Position numbers and translations under genes: made by a program. The notes below the pieces were generated by a model. The model searched no databases and had not been told where the DNA came from. It worked only from the letters and a program-made list of their open reading frames with translations. Below are positions 54,707-63,903 of a DNA stretch of 64,000 nt, piece by piece. This DNA is from Pseudochrobactrum saccharolyticum (GTDB lineage: Bacteria; Pseudomonadota; Alphaproteobacteria; Rhizobiales; Rhizobiaceae). The stretch covers positions 992,001 through 1,056,000 of the forward strand of contig NZ_VZPG01000001.1 of NCBI RefSeq assembly GCF_008801715.1, read 5' to 3'. The stretch's first letter is position 1, and every line of letters starts with the position of its first letter.

Positions 54707-56545
54707 TCAGCGGGAGAATTTACGATCGCCGCCTTCACGTGGCTTACGCGGGCCTTTTGGCTTATCGCCGTAAGGCTTGCCTTCGCCGCCTTTAAAGCGG
54801 GATTTGCCCTTAGGCGCGCCCCAGCCCGGCTTGTCATCACCGCCGCGCTTGTCAAAGCGACGCTCACCACCGCGATCAGAACGCGGGCCACGGCTTTCCT
54901 GCTCAGGTGCGGTTGAAGTGCGGATCACCAGGCCTTTTTCGCCGGTACCCTGTTCTTCAACAGTCGCAAAATATTCTTTGGCTTTTTCGCTGTTAATCTC
55001 GAAACGGGTTTCGTTTTCGAGAATACGGATCGCACCGACATCACCCTTGGAAACCTGACCGGCTTTACAGATCAGCGGCAAAATCCATTTCGGATCGGCA
55101 CGATGTTTGCGACCAGCCGACAGTGTAAACCATGCACCGCCATTGAAGGAGGAACGATCTTCACGCGGAGCACGCTCGGAGCGCTCGCCACGTTCACCGC
55201 GTTCGCGTGCCGGTGCACCCAAAGCGCGTACCGGACCTTCAGAAACATCTTCCGGTGCCGGACGGCTTTCGATTTCACGACGCAGATAAGCGGCTGCGAT
55301 CTGTTCAGGCGTATAACGCGCCTGCAATTCGCGCATCAGTTCCTGCATGTCTTCAGGAATCTCATCGCTGAGGCGTTCGTTGCTGAGGATAACCTCACGA
55401 ACTTTTTCCTGAACCGCATTAATGGTCGGCGCTGCAATGCTCTTGGCATCCAGACGTGTCATTTGCAGCAGACGCTCAGCCGAACGGCGACGGGAGAAAG
55501 GAACCACCAAAATACAGGTGCCCTTACGACCGGCACGACCGGTACGACCGGAGCGGTGCAGCAATGTTTCACCATTATTCGGCAGATCAGCATGAATAAC
55601 CAGATCAAGGTTTGGCAGATCAATACCGCGTGCAGCAACGTCAGTCGCCACGCAAACGCGAGCACGGCCATCGCGCATGGATTGCAGCGCGTTGGTACGT
55701 TCAGCCTGTGACAATTCACCGGACAGCGCCACAACCGAGAAACCACGATTGCTCAGGCGGCTTGCCAGATGCTTCACGCCTTCACGGGTGGAAGCAAAGA
55801 TAATGGTATTGACATTATCATAATAAAGCAGCGTGTTGATGATCGCGTTTTCGCGCTCATGCGGCGGCACAATCATTGCCTGATAGGTAATATCGGCGTG
55901 TTTTTCATGGCTGGCGGTTGCAGTAATGCGCAATGCATCTTTCTGGAAACGCTTGGCAAGCAAAGCAATGGATTTGGAAACAGTTGCCGAGAACATCAGT
56001 GTACGGCGATCTTCCGGTGCTTCACCGAGGATGAATTCCAGATCTTCGCGGAAACCGAGATCAAGCATCTCATCGGCTTCATCAAGCACAACGGCACGCA
56101 GATCAGACATATTCAGCGCACGACGGGTAATATGATCGCGCAGACGACCCGGTGTACCAACGATAATATGTGCACCGCGTTCCAGATTGCGGCGTTCGGT
56201 ACGGATATCCATACCACCAACGCAAGTGGTGATACGGGCACCCGTTGGTGCGTAGAGCCATTCCAGCTCGCGGGCAACCTGCAAAGCCAGTTCGCGTGTC
56301 GGGGCAATAATCAGAGCCAATGGCGCACGCGGGGCTTCCAGACGATCGCCCTGTTCGAGCAGATCAGGCGCCATGGCAATACCAAAGGCAACAGTTTTAC
56401 CGGAGCCGGTCTGAGCAGAAACCAGCAGATCGCGACCGTCATTGTCAGGCGTCAGCATAGCTTCCTGAACGGAGGTCAGTTCCTCATAGCCACGAGCTTT
56501 GAGCGCACCGGCAAGGGCAGGTGCAATAGTAGAAGGCAAGGTCAT
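54707..56545 (-). CDS. deaD: DEAD-box RNA helicase, DeaD/CsdA type
   Basis: The 612-residue helicase has motif I SAQTGSGKTVAFG, Ia APTRELALQ, II VVLDEADEMLDLGF, III FSATVSK, V ATDVAARGIDLP and VI HRSGRTGRAGRKG. A DbpA-like RNA-binding domain (about residues 470-550) and an Arg/Gly/Lys-rich tail follow, as in cold-shock ribosome-assembly helicases. A second low-complexity Arg/Glu-rich segment lies around residues 430-460. The 349-nt upstream gap may hold a cold-shock leader. Confidence 0.92.
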   Translation of the reverse strand: MTLPSTIAPALAGALKARGYEELTSVQEAMLTPDNDGRDLLVSAQTGSGKTVAFGIAMAPDLLEQGDRLEAPRAPLALIIAPTRELALQVARELEWLYAPTGARITTCVGGMDIRTERRNLERGAHIIVGTPGRLRDHITRRALNMSDLRAVVLDEADEMLDLGFREDLEFILGEAPEDRRTLMFSATVSKSIALLAKRFQKDALRITATASHEKHADITYQAMIVPPHERENAIINTLLYYDNVNTIIFASTREGVKHLASRLSNRGFSVVALSGELSQAERTNALQSMRDGRARVCVATDVAARGIDLPNLDLVIHADLPNNGETLLHRSGRTGRAGRKGTCILVVPFSRRRSAERLLQMTRLDAKSIAAPTINAVQEKVREVILSNERLSDEIPEDMQELMRELQARYTPEQIAAAYLRREIESRPAPEDVSEGPVRALGAPARERGERGERSERAPREDRSSFNGGAWFTLSAGRKHRADPKWILPLICKAGQVSKGDVGAIRILENETRFEINSEKAKEYFATVEEQGTGEKGLVIRTSTAPEQESRGPRSDRGGERRFDKRGGDDKPGWGAPKGKSRFKGGEGKPYGDKPKGPRKPREGGDRKFSR

Positions 56546-56894
56546 GAATGACTTTCAGCAATGGCTCACCCACGCATCAACTGGCCCCGACATTATTTGC
56601 CCTGAAGTTTCAGAAGCAAATGTCCCATCCCTGGCTTCATTCATGATGAAACGGCAAAAAGCCGTATACCATGCTTTCACACATCCGTGACCGGTAACGT
56701 AAATAAGCAAACAACAATAAGTGATGATGCTGCGCTACGTAAAGGCGAATGACATTGAGGTCAACCTGCAACGGGCGATTGTTACAATCTATTCCGCACA
56801 GAAGACCAGTCTTTCGCTTTTTAAGGCGCTTATGTTGCAAAACCGGAGTTCTGCAACATGTTCTGGTGCCTCTTACTGCATTAACTGCATAAGA
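56546..56894. other. Intergenic region between polA and deaD
   Basis: There is no credible gene in this 349-nt stretch. On the minus strand it is the leader of deaD. It contains the small hairpin ACGGC-AAAAA-GCCGT (56651-56665) and a longer dyad, GTTGCA/TGCAAC (56834-56857), 38 nt past the polA stop. Neither has a strong T tail. Long structured leaders are common for cold-shock helicases. Confidence 0.45.
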
Positions 56895-59837
56895 TCAATG
56901 CGCTTCATCCCAGTTTTGCGCGGCTCTGGCATCAACCTGCAACGGTACGGCCATAGAAACAGCCGGCATTGCCGCATTGACCATCACCTCACGCACCACT
57001 TCAATGGTCGCGTCAACCTGTGCGTCATCAACCTCGAAGATCAGTTCGTCATGCACCTGCAACAGCATTTGCGCATCGAGTTTCGCATCTGCCAGTGCCG
57101 GTTCCATGCGGATCATCGCACGGCGGATAATATCTGCCGCCGAACCCTGAATAGGCGCGTTAATCGCCGCACGTTCATTAAACGCACGCACCTGCGGATT
57201 ACTGGCTTTGATCTCCGGATAATGAATACGGCGACCGAAAATGGTCTCGACATAGCCTTGTTCACGCGCAGCAGCCTTGGTTGCTTCCATATAATCCTTG
57301 ATACCGGGGAAACGCTCAAAATAGGTGCGGATATATGAGCTTGCCTCTTCACGCGGAATGGACAGCTGATTGGCAAGACCAAAAGCCGAAATGCCATAAA
57401 TAATACCGAAATTAATCGCTTTAGCGCGACGGCGCACTTCAGAAGGCATGCCCTCTACCGGCACGCCGAACATTTCAGATGCTGTCATCGCGTGAATGTC
57501 GATACCGTCATCAAAGGCTTTTTTCAACTGCGCAATATCCGCCACATGCGCGAGTACACGCAGTTCAATCTGGCTATAGTCGGCAGAGATCAGCTTTTTA
57601 CCCTGCGGCGCCACAAAGGCTGTGCGGATTTTACGGCCTTCTGCGGTGCGCACCGGAATATTCTGCAGGTTCGGTTCTGACGAAGACAGACGTCCTGTGG
57701 TCGTTACCGCCATGGAATAAGAGGTATGGACCCGCTTTGTTTCAGGGTGAATATAGCCGGGCAGTGCATCCGTATAGGTGGATTTAAGCTTGGTGAGCTG
57801 GCGCCAGTCAACGATCTTGCGCGGCAGCTCATGGCCTTCCGCCGCCAGATCTTCCAGCACCTGCGCAGAGGTCGACCACTGGCCGGTTTTGGTTTTTGAA
57901 CCACCCGGCAGGCCGAGTTTGCCAAACAGAATATCGCCAAGCTGCTTCGGTGAGCCGATATTCATCTTTTCACCGGCAAGCGTATAAATCTCATCTTCAA
58001 TAGCCGCAGCCGATTGCGCCAGATCACCGGAAAGACGGGAGAGAATTTGGCGATCAACGCTGACACCGCGCTCTTCCATCCGCGCCAGCACTTCAACCAG
58101 CGGGCGCTCCAGCCGCTCATAAACTGAGGCCATACCATCTGCCGCCAAACGCGGCTTCAGCACCTGCCACAGGCGCAATGTGACATCGGCATCTTCCGCA
58201 CCATAGGCGATGGCGCGATCAATCGGCACCATGTCAAAAGTCACTGCCGACTTCCCGCTGCCAGCCACCTCCTTATAAGGAATGGTTGTGTGACCAAGCC
58301 AGCGTTCTGCCAGCACATCCATGCCATGGGTGCCGGTACCGGCATCCAACGCATAGGACAGCAACATCGTGTCGTCAAAACGCGCAATATTAATGCCGAG
58401 ACGATGCATAACCAGCCAGTCATATTTCATATTCTGGGCAATGATCAGCACTGACGGGTCTTCCAGCAGCCGCTTCAGTTCTGCAAGAGCTGTATCCAGC
58501 GGAATCTGCCCTTCGATCAATCCGCCGCCGAGCAAATCGCCCTGACCGGATTTATGTATCAGCGGGACATAACAGGCCTTGCCTGCCGCCAAGGCCAGTG
58601 AGAAACCAACCAGCTCCGCCTGCATCGGATCAAGCGAGGTTGTTTCGGTATCAAAAGCCACAAAACCCTGATCAATCGCCTGATCGATCCAGTCTTTCAG
58701 CACCGCAATATCGGTAATGCCAACATAAGCAGAATGATCGATCTTGTCAGAAGTGCCTTGCGCTTTGCGTGCTTCCACCAGCGCCTGCGGCCGCATCAGC
58801 TGGCCGCTGTGTTCTGCACTTATAGTCGCGGCTACTTTTTCCGGTGCGGAAGTTTCAGCAACATCTGTGCCACGATCAAGATCAGGGCCTCGTGCTTCCG
58901 CGCCCCATTCTGTCTCCACAGTGATCGGCTCAATTTCCGCCGCAACCGTATCTGTGGCCTCTGCCACACGGCGGGTCAGCGTGGTCAGTTCCATCGCCTT
59001 CAGGAAGCCGATCAGCTTCGGCCCGTCCTGAGGTTCCAGCATCAGACCATCAAGATCGACCTCCAGCGGCACATCATTCTTCAATGTCACAAGCTGACGC
59101 GAAATGCGGGTCTGATCCGCAAAAGCGATAATATTCTCGCGGCGTTTATTCTGTTTAATCTCGGAAGCACGGGCAAGCAGCGTATCCAGATCGCCGAATT
59201 CTTCCAGCAATTGCGCGGCAGTTTTGGGCCCGATACCCGGAATGCCCGGAACATTATCGGTTGAATCGCCGGTCAGCGATTGCAGGTCGATCATCTTCTC
59301 CGGCGGCACACCCCATTTTTCAATCACTTCAGGGATTGAAATCTGCTTGTCCTTCATGCCGTCATACATCGAAACCTGTTCGGTCACCAACTGCATCAGG
59401 TCTTTATCGGATGAGATGATCGTGACTGTCGCACCGGCCTCTTCGGCAAGTCGGGCATAAGTGGCAATAATATCATCCGCCTCATAGCCTTCCTTTTCGA
59501 TGCAAGGCAGGTTGAAAGCATGAGTGGCCTGACGGATCAGGCCGAATTGCGGGATCAGATCTTCCGGCGGGGCAGTACGGTTGGCTTTATATTCCGGATA
59601 GATTTCCTTACGGAAAGTCTGTGACGAATAATCGAAGATAACCGCAAAATGGGTCGGCACCACGCCGACATCCGTATTGCGCGCATCTTTCAGGAGCTTC
59701 CACAGCATGTTGCAGAAACCGGACACCGCACCAACCGGCAAACCGTCTGATTTGCGGGTGAGTGGCGGCAAGGCGTGATATGCGCGGAAAATATAGCCGG
59801 AGCCGTCGACGAGGAAGAGATGATCACCTTTTTTCAT
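56895..59837 (-). CDS. polA: DNA polymerase I
   Basis: The 980-residue polymerase has the 5' nuclease domain in residues 1-300 (FLVDGSGYIFRAYHALP, KEGYEADDIIATYA, GDSTDNVPGIPGIGPKTAAQLL). The 3'-5' exonuclease domain begins near residue 385 (FVAFDTETTSLDP with intact Asp-X-Glu). The polymerase domain holds motif A ISADYSQIELRVLAHV, motif B RRRAKAINFGIIYG and motif C LLQVHDELIFEV. All three activities appear intact. It acts in Okazaki-fragment processing and repair. Confidence 0.97.
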   Translation of the reverse strand: MKKGDHLFLVDGSGYIFRAYHALPPLTRKSDGLPVGAVSGFCNMLWKLLKDARNTDVGVVPTHFAVIFDYSSQTFRKEIYPEYKANRTAPPEDLIPQFGLIRQATHAFNLPCIEKEGYEADDIIATYARLAEEAGATVTIISSDKDLMQLVTEQVSMYDGMKDKQISIPEVIEKWGVPPEKMIDLQSLTGDSTDNVPGIPGIGPKTAAQLLEEFGDLDTLLARASEIKQNKRRENIIAFADQTRISRQLVTLKNDVPLEVDLDGLMLEPQDGPKLIGFLKAMELTTLTRRVAEATDTVAAEIEPITVETEWGAEARGPDLDRGTDVAETSAPEKVAATISAEHSGQLMRPQALVEARKAQGTSDKIDHSAYVGITDIAVLKDWIDQAIDQGFVAFDTETTSLDPMQAELVGFSLALAAGKACYVPLIHKSGQGDLLGGGLIEGQIPLDTALAELKRLLEDPSVLIIAQNMKYDWLVMHRLGINIARFDDTMLLSYALDAGTGTHGMDVLAERWLGHTTIPYKEVAGSGKSAVTFDMVPIDRAIAYGAEDADVTLRLWQVLKPRLAADGMASVYERLERPLVEVLARMEERGVSVDRQILSRLSGDLAQSAAAIEDEIYTLAGEKMNIGSPKQLGDILFGKLGLPGGSKTKTGQWSTSAQVLEDLAAEGHELPRKIVDWRQLTKLKSTYTDALPGYIHPETKRVHTSYSMAVTTTGRLSSSEPNLQNIPVRTAEGRKIRTAFVAPQGKKLISADYSQIELRVLAHVADIAQLKKAFDDGIDIHAMTASEMFGVPVEGMPSEVRRRAKAINFGIIYGISAFGLANQLSIPREEASSYIRTYFERFPGIKDYMEATKAAAREQGYVETIFGRRIHYPEIKASNPQVRAFNERAAINAPIQGSAADIIRRAMIRMEPALADAKLDAQMLLQVHDELIFEVDDAQVDATIEVVREVMVNAAMPAVSMAVPLQVDARAAQNWDEAH

Positions 59838-59956
59838 GGTAAAAGATGTAAAGCATAAGCGCGAAAAAAGAAATCACGCCATATCGCTCGTTACGAAATA
59901 ATCCTCGCTTATCTTCCGCCCTGTCCGGCACCCTATAAGCAATAACTTTTTTGTGA

Positions 59957-59985
59957 CTGACACGCCGCGTTTCAGCCCTTGTATT
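59957..59985 (+). promoter_or_regulatory. Candidate promoter of the polA-adjacent small RNA
   Basis: CTGACA (59957-59962) and TGTATT (59980-59985) are 17 nt apart. This would start transcription near 59992, just ahead of a chain of stable hairpins ending in a terminator. The match to consensus is moderate. Confidence 0.4.
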
Positions 59986-59991
59986 GCCACT

Positions 59992-60147
59992 TTTTCTGGC
60001 CACATTAGCCCTATCGACAACATTGTCGGTTTCCGTTTTTCGGCATGTCCCCCGCCGGAAAACCGGGGTGGTAGCCTCCCCCCCCCTCTGGCTGCCACCA
60101 TTTATTACAAGCCGTTACGGTTCCCCTCACCGTAACGGCTTTTGCTT
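59992..60147 (+). ncRNA. Candidate small RNA with C-rich hairpin loops
   Basis: No gene fits here, but four stable hairpins follow one another. (1) CGACAA/TTGTCG, 60015-60028. (2) A 10-bp stem, GTTTTTCGGC (60035-60044) with GCCGGAAAAC (60054-60063), loop AUGUCCCCC. (3) A 10-bp stem, GGTGGTAGCC (60067-60076) with GGCTGCCACC (60090-60099), loop of U, nine C, then UCU. (4) A terminator, 60109-60147. C-rich loops are the hallmark of rhizobial trans-acting sRNAs that bind ribosome sites, and in Sinorhizobium, as I recall, the AbcR-type pair lies beside polA. Transcription and family remain unproven. Confidence 0.6.
60109..60147 (+). terminator. Strong terminator ending the candidate sRNA
   Basis: AAGCCGTTACGGT (60109-60121) pairs with ACCGTAACGGCTT (60129-60141) around TCCCCTC, followed by TTGCTTTT. 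No protein gene on the plus strand lies upstream, so it must end a non-coding transcript if it acts in this direction. Confidence 0.85.
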
Positions 60148-60335
60148 TTCCGGTTAAAGACAACAACTGCTATTTATTGCTGTGCATTGAGTTTACGCAA
60201 AAGCCGTTCCCACTTTTACAGCAAATGCCCGACATCATCCCTGTACAGTCTCCGGCCATTTACGCTAAAACCGTCCGGACTTTAAAAACACATTCATGCT
60301 TTGCGAGTCGAAGCATGCTTTTTCATGAGGGTAAC

Positions 60336-61727
60336 ATGTCAGCACTTGAACCTGTTCTTCAGCACCTCGATCAGAACCTCGACCACAGTGTCGATCATCT
60401 GTTTGATCTTCTGCGCATCAAATCCATTTCGACAGATCCGGCTTTCAAAGCCGATTGCCGCAAAGCTGCGGAATGGCTGGTAGAAGATCTGAAAAGCATT
60501 GGTTTTGATGCAAGTGTGCGCGACACACCGGGTCACCCGATGGTTGTTGCCCATCATGAAGGCGCAACAGCAGATGCCCCGCATGTGCTGTTTTACGGCC
60601 ATTACGACGTACAGCCGGTAGACCCGCTGAATCTCTGGGAAAATGATCCGTTTGATCCTGCCGTTAAAGAAGTTGAAGCCGGCCGTAAAATCCTGACCGG
60701 TCGCGGTACATCCGATGACAAAGGCCAGTTGATGACTTTTGTCGAAGCCTGCCGCGCTTATAAAGCAGTCCACGGCCAGTTGCCGGTCAAAGTGACCATC
60801 CTGTTTGAAGGTGAAGAAGAATCCGGCTCACCATCGCTCAAGCCATTCCTCGACAGCCACAAAGAAGAACTCAAAGCCGACGTTGCTCTGGTTTGCGACA
60901 CCTCGATGTGGAACCGTGACACACCGGCGATCTGCGTTGGCCTGCGCGGGCTGGTTGGTGAACAGATCACCATTAAAGCCGCTGACCGCGACCTGCATTC
61001 CGGCTTCTTTGGTGGTGCCGCCGCCAATCCGCTGCATGTACTGTCAAAAATCCTTGCAGATCTGCATGATGAAACCGGTCGTGTAACTGTAGAGGATTTC
61101 TATGACGGCGTGGAAGAAACCCCAAGCCAGATTTTGAAGTCCTGGGAAGGTCTTGGCCGTACCTCTGAAAATTTTCTCGGTCCTATCGGTCTGTCCGTAC
61201 CGTCGGGCGAACAGGGTCGCAGCGTTCTGGAACAGACATGGGCGCGCCCGACTGCCGAAGTCAACGGCATGATCGGCGGCTATACCGGTGAAGGTTTCAA
61301 GACTGTTATCGCCGCAGAAGCATCGGCCAAAGTTTCCTTCCGCCTCGTACATAAGCAGGATCCGGATAAAGTCCGCGCCAATTTCCGCAAATTCGTTGAA
61401 GCTCGTCTGCCTGCTGATTGCCGCGTGGAATTCCACCCGCATGGCGGTTCACCGGCTATCCAGCTTTCCTATGATTCACCGTTGGTGACACAGGCCAAGC
61501 AGGCTTTGTCTGATGAATGGCCAAACCCTGCGGTTCTGATTGCCATGGGCGGTTCTATTCCGATTGTCGGTGACTTCGACAAATTCCTCGGCATGGACTC
61601 CCTGCTGGTCGGCTTCGGCCTTGAGGATGACCGCATCCATTCTCCGAATGAAAAATACGAGCTGTCCTCCTTCCATAAAGGTCAGCGCTCTTGGGCTAGA
61701 ATTTTGGCGGCACTTGCCGCCAAGTGA
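60336..61727 (+). CDS. M20-family metallopeptidase (dipeptidase/deacylase)
   Basis: The 463-residue zinc peptidase belongs to the M20 ArgE/DapE/CPG2 group. Metal-binding motifs are VLFYGHYDVQPVDP, GRGTSDDKGQLM and ILFEGEEESGSPSL, with later ligands in ALVCDTSMW and near the C-terminal VGFGLEDDRIHSPNE. The lid domain spans about residues 195-350. The sequence is closest to M20 dipeptidases rather than ArgE or DapE. AGGG lies 4 nt before the ATG at 60336. Its last codons are part of a direct repeat. Confidence 0.9.
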   Translation: MSALEPVLQHLDQNLDHSVDHLFDLLRIKSISTDPAFKADCRKAAEWLVEDLKSIGFDASVRDTPGHPMVVAHHEGATADAPHVLFYGHYDVQPVDPLNLWENDPFDPAVKEVEAGRKILTGRGTSDDKGQLMTFVEACRAYKAVHGQLPVKVTILFEGEEESGSPSLKPFLDSHKEELKADVALVCDTSMWNRDTPAICVGLRGLVGEQITIKAADRDLHSGFFGGAAANPLHVLSKILADLHDETGRVTVEDFYDGVEETPSQILKSWEGLGRTSENFLGPIGLSVPSGEQGRSVLEQTWARPTAEVNGMIGGYTGEGFKTVIAAEASAKVSFRLVHKQDPDKVRANFRKFVEARLPADCRVEFHPHGGSPAIQLSYDSPLVTQAKQALSDEWPNPAVLIAMGGSIPIVGDFDKFLGMDSLLVGFGLEDDRIHSPNEKYELSSFHKGQRSWARILAALAAK

Positions 61728-61761
61728 GGCCAGAATTTTGGCGGCAAGTGTCGCCAAGGGG
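61696..61761. repeat. 34-bp direct repeat at the 3' end of the M20 peptidase gene
   Basis: Unit 1 (61696-61729) and unit 2 (61730-61761) share AGAATTTTGGCGGCA and GCCAAG. Unit 1 contains the hairpin TTGGCGGC-ACTT-GCCGCCAA, and unit 2 a partly inverted version. The peptidase stop codon (61725-61727) lies at the end of unit 1. A degenerate third trace follows near 61763. Confidence 0.8.
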
Positions 61762-61809
61762 CGCGCATTCTCGCCGCACTTTAAAAGAAATAAGATAACG
61801 GAACTTTCA

Positions 61810-62430
61810 ATGACAACTATCCGCGTTCATAAAAACGATCTGCCTGATCTTGATAATTATCAGGTGGATTCCGTCGCCATTGATACGGAAACGCTGGGGC
61901 TCAATCCTCTGCGTGACCGTCTGTGTGTCGTACAGATTTCACCGGGTGACGGCACCGCGGATATTATCCAGATCGAAAAGGGGCTGAAAAAAGCCCCTAA
62001 TCTGGTCAAGCTGCTCAAAGACCGTTCGATCACTAAAATCTTCCATTTCGGTCGTTTTGATCTGGCAGTGCTGACACATACATTCGGCGTGATGCCGCAG
62101 CCGGTTTTCTGCACAAAGATCGCCTCGAAACTGACCCGCACCTATACGGATCGCCACGGTCTGAAAGAAATCTGCTCGGAGCTTCTGGAAGTATCCATTT
62201 CCAAGCAGCAACAGTCTTCTGACTGGGCAGCAGAAACCCTGTCTCAGGCGCAGCTTGAATATGCAGCGTCCGATGTTCTCTATCTGCATCGTCTGAAAAA
62301 AGTTCTGGAATATCGTCTGGAGCGCGATGGTCGCGAAAAACAGGCTGAAGCCTGCTTCAAATTCCTGCCAACCCGTGCAGAGCTTGATCTGATGGGTTGG
62401 GACGAGCAAGACATCTTTGCTCACGCTTAA
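61810..62430 (+). CDS. rnd: RNase D-like 3'-5' exonuclease
   Basis: The 206-residue exonuclease consists of a single DEDDy domain. Exo I is VAIDTETLGLNPLRDRL, Exo II is IFHFGRFDLAVL, and Exo III is EYAASDVLYLHRL with the catalytic Tyr. It lacks the C-terminal HRDC domains of E. coli RNase D, as is usual for the short alphaproteobacterial form. In other rhizobia a gene of this type precedes lptC; here it follows the M20 peptidase by 82 nt. A terminator follows. Confidence 0.9.
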   Translation: MTTIRVHKNDLPDLDNYQVDSVAIDTETLGLNPLRDRLCVVQISPGDGTADIIQIEKGLKKAPNLVKLLKDRSITKIFHFGRFDLAVLTHTFGVMPQPVFCTKIASKLTRTYTDRHGLKEICSELLEVSISKQQQSSDWAAETLSQAQLEYAASDVLYLHRLKKVLEYRLERDGREKQAEACFKFLPTRAELDLMGWDEQDIFAHA

Positions 62431-62436
62431 AAATTT

Positions 62437-62463
62437 AAAGCCCGCTTTAAGCGGGCTTTTTTA
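62437..62463. terminator. Bidirectional terminator after rnd
   Basis: AAAGCCCGC (62437-62445) pairs with GCGGGCTTT (62451-62459) around TTTAA, followed by TTTT. It also serves the convergent acyltransferase gene. Confidence 0.88.
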
Positions 62464-62472
62464 TTATATGCC

Positions 62473-63561
62473 TTACGCTCGTACCGGAATAGTCCCGCTG
62501 CGGTCTATAATCGCCCATTGCGGCCGTGCGAACAGGAAGCGTCCGTAACCGGTTTTCTCAATCAACATATAAAGAATAACCGGCAGGATCACGCCCATCG
62601 CCATAGTCAGCAGCGAAATCGTGCTGACATCGGTAATGATACCTGTTTTAAGCAGCACTGTGCGGGTAACCGCCATCGGCAGGAAGAATGCCAGATACAC
62701 AACAATGGAATGTGCGCCGAGATAACTCAGCACCCGATGCACAATATTCGCTGAGCTTAAACAGGCGAGCAGCGATGATACGCTGATAATCGCCAGCGCA
62801 CCAAGGAAGCCGAGGAACAGCGAGACCAGCGGCAATTCGCTATAGCCGCCCAGACCGCCCGCCTGCCATGCCTGTCCGCTCAGCAGCGACTGGCCGAATT
62901 CCGGTACAGGTGTGAACACCATCTGATATTCGACAAAAGCCCAGAGCAGCAGGCCGGTTACGGCAATCATTTTGTTGCGCGCTACCCATTCGGCCATACG
63001 GAAAATCTGCGGTGCCAGTGCATAACCGGCATAGAAATAGACAAAGCGTGAGCAGAATTCGTCAATCATGATCCAGCCGGTATGGATCGGCAGGATTTCC
63101 AGAATGGCAAGCATAGTCAATACAAGCCAATGCGGCACGTCACGCATGAAACGTGTCGCCAGAAAGAAAAACGGCAGAATATAAATAAACCACAATGTAC
63201 CGAAAGGCTCGATAAAGGCCATCAGATAAGCACTGACGACACCGGAAACGCCGCCCTCGGCCATTATCCCCGGTGCTTTAAAAACGAACTGGATAGTCAG
63301 CCACAGAACATAAAAATACAGGAAATGCACGACTTTTCGGTCAAGATAGCGCAGCCACGGCCGGTCGATCACCGCACTCAAAAACAGGCCTGAGATCAGA
63401 AAGAAATCCGGCATACGGAACGGTTTGGCAAAGGCGACAACATAATGCATCCAGCCGGTCTGACCGGCGGCCTCTTCCACACCCAGCGTTGAATGCATCA
63501 TCACAACAAAAATGATGCATATCCCTTTGGCGATATCGACCCAGTCAATCCGTTGTGTCAC
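62473..63561 (-). CDS. Membrane acyltransferase family 3 protein
   Basis: The 362-residue polytopic protein has about ten membrane helices. The N-terminus RIDWVDIAKGICIIFVVMMH is the Acyltransferase_3 signature, and the His (MMHST) is the likely active-site residue; FFLISGLFLS follows. Members O-acylate sugars in surface polysaccharides, glucans or lipids; OpgC and exopolysaccharide acetyltransferases are examples. No polysaccharide genes flank it, so the substrate is unknown. Confidence 0.85.
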   Translation of the reverse strand: MTQRIDWVDIAKGICIIFVVMMHSTLGVEEAAGQTGWMHYVVAFAKPFRMPDFFLISGLFLSAVIDRPWLRYLDRKVVHFLYFYVLWLTIQFVFKAPGIMAEGGVSGVVSAYLMAFIEPFGTLWFIYILPFFFLATRFMRDVPHWLVLTMLAILEILPIHTGWIMIDEFCSRFVYFYAGYALAPQIFRMAEWVARNKMIAVTGLLLWAFVEYQMVFTPVPEFGQSLLSGQAWQAGGLGGYSELPLVSLFLGFLGALAIISVSSLLACLSSANIVHRVLSYLGAHSIVVYLAFFLPMAVTRTVLLKTGIITDVSTISLLTMAMGVILPVILYMLIEKTGYGRFLFARPQWAIIDRSGTIPVRA

Positions 63562-63656
63562 GCTATACCTATCTGAACCAGTTTAACCTGTTTTCTATAA
63601 TGAAATATCACAAAAGCTGAATAGTATTTTCGTGTGCGGCCTGCATTAGATGAACT

Positions 63657-63756
63657 GGGGCATTTCCAGTTTTAGTTAGAATATCAGAATGCTCTGTCCA
63701 TTTGCTATTACGCGCATCTTTCACCGAAAACCGCTGCACGTTTTTCGGTATGTGCT
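63657..63756. repeat. RIME-like element near the right end
   Basis: The 342-nt gap between the acyltransferase gene and the right-edge gene (63562-63903) contains this element. The first module has arms GGCATTTCC and GAATGCTC; the second begins ATTACGCGCATCTTTCACCG and ends TTTTTCGGTATGTGCTC. It is a diverged relative of 20757-20858. The rest of the gap must hold divergent promoters. Confidence 0.65.
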
Positions 63757-63903
63757 CTTAAGTACATTCTTGAATACAAAGCATAATTTCAAAGCCCTGA
63801 TGACAGCATTATACTGTTAGCAAAACTTTACTGCTCTTTAAACTGCCTCAATTACGGTGCAAAGCACAGCTATTCAATTTTTTAAGCAGGTTTACCAACG
63901 CAT

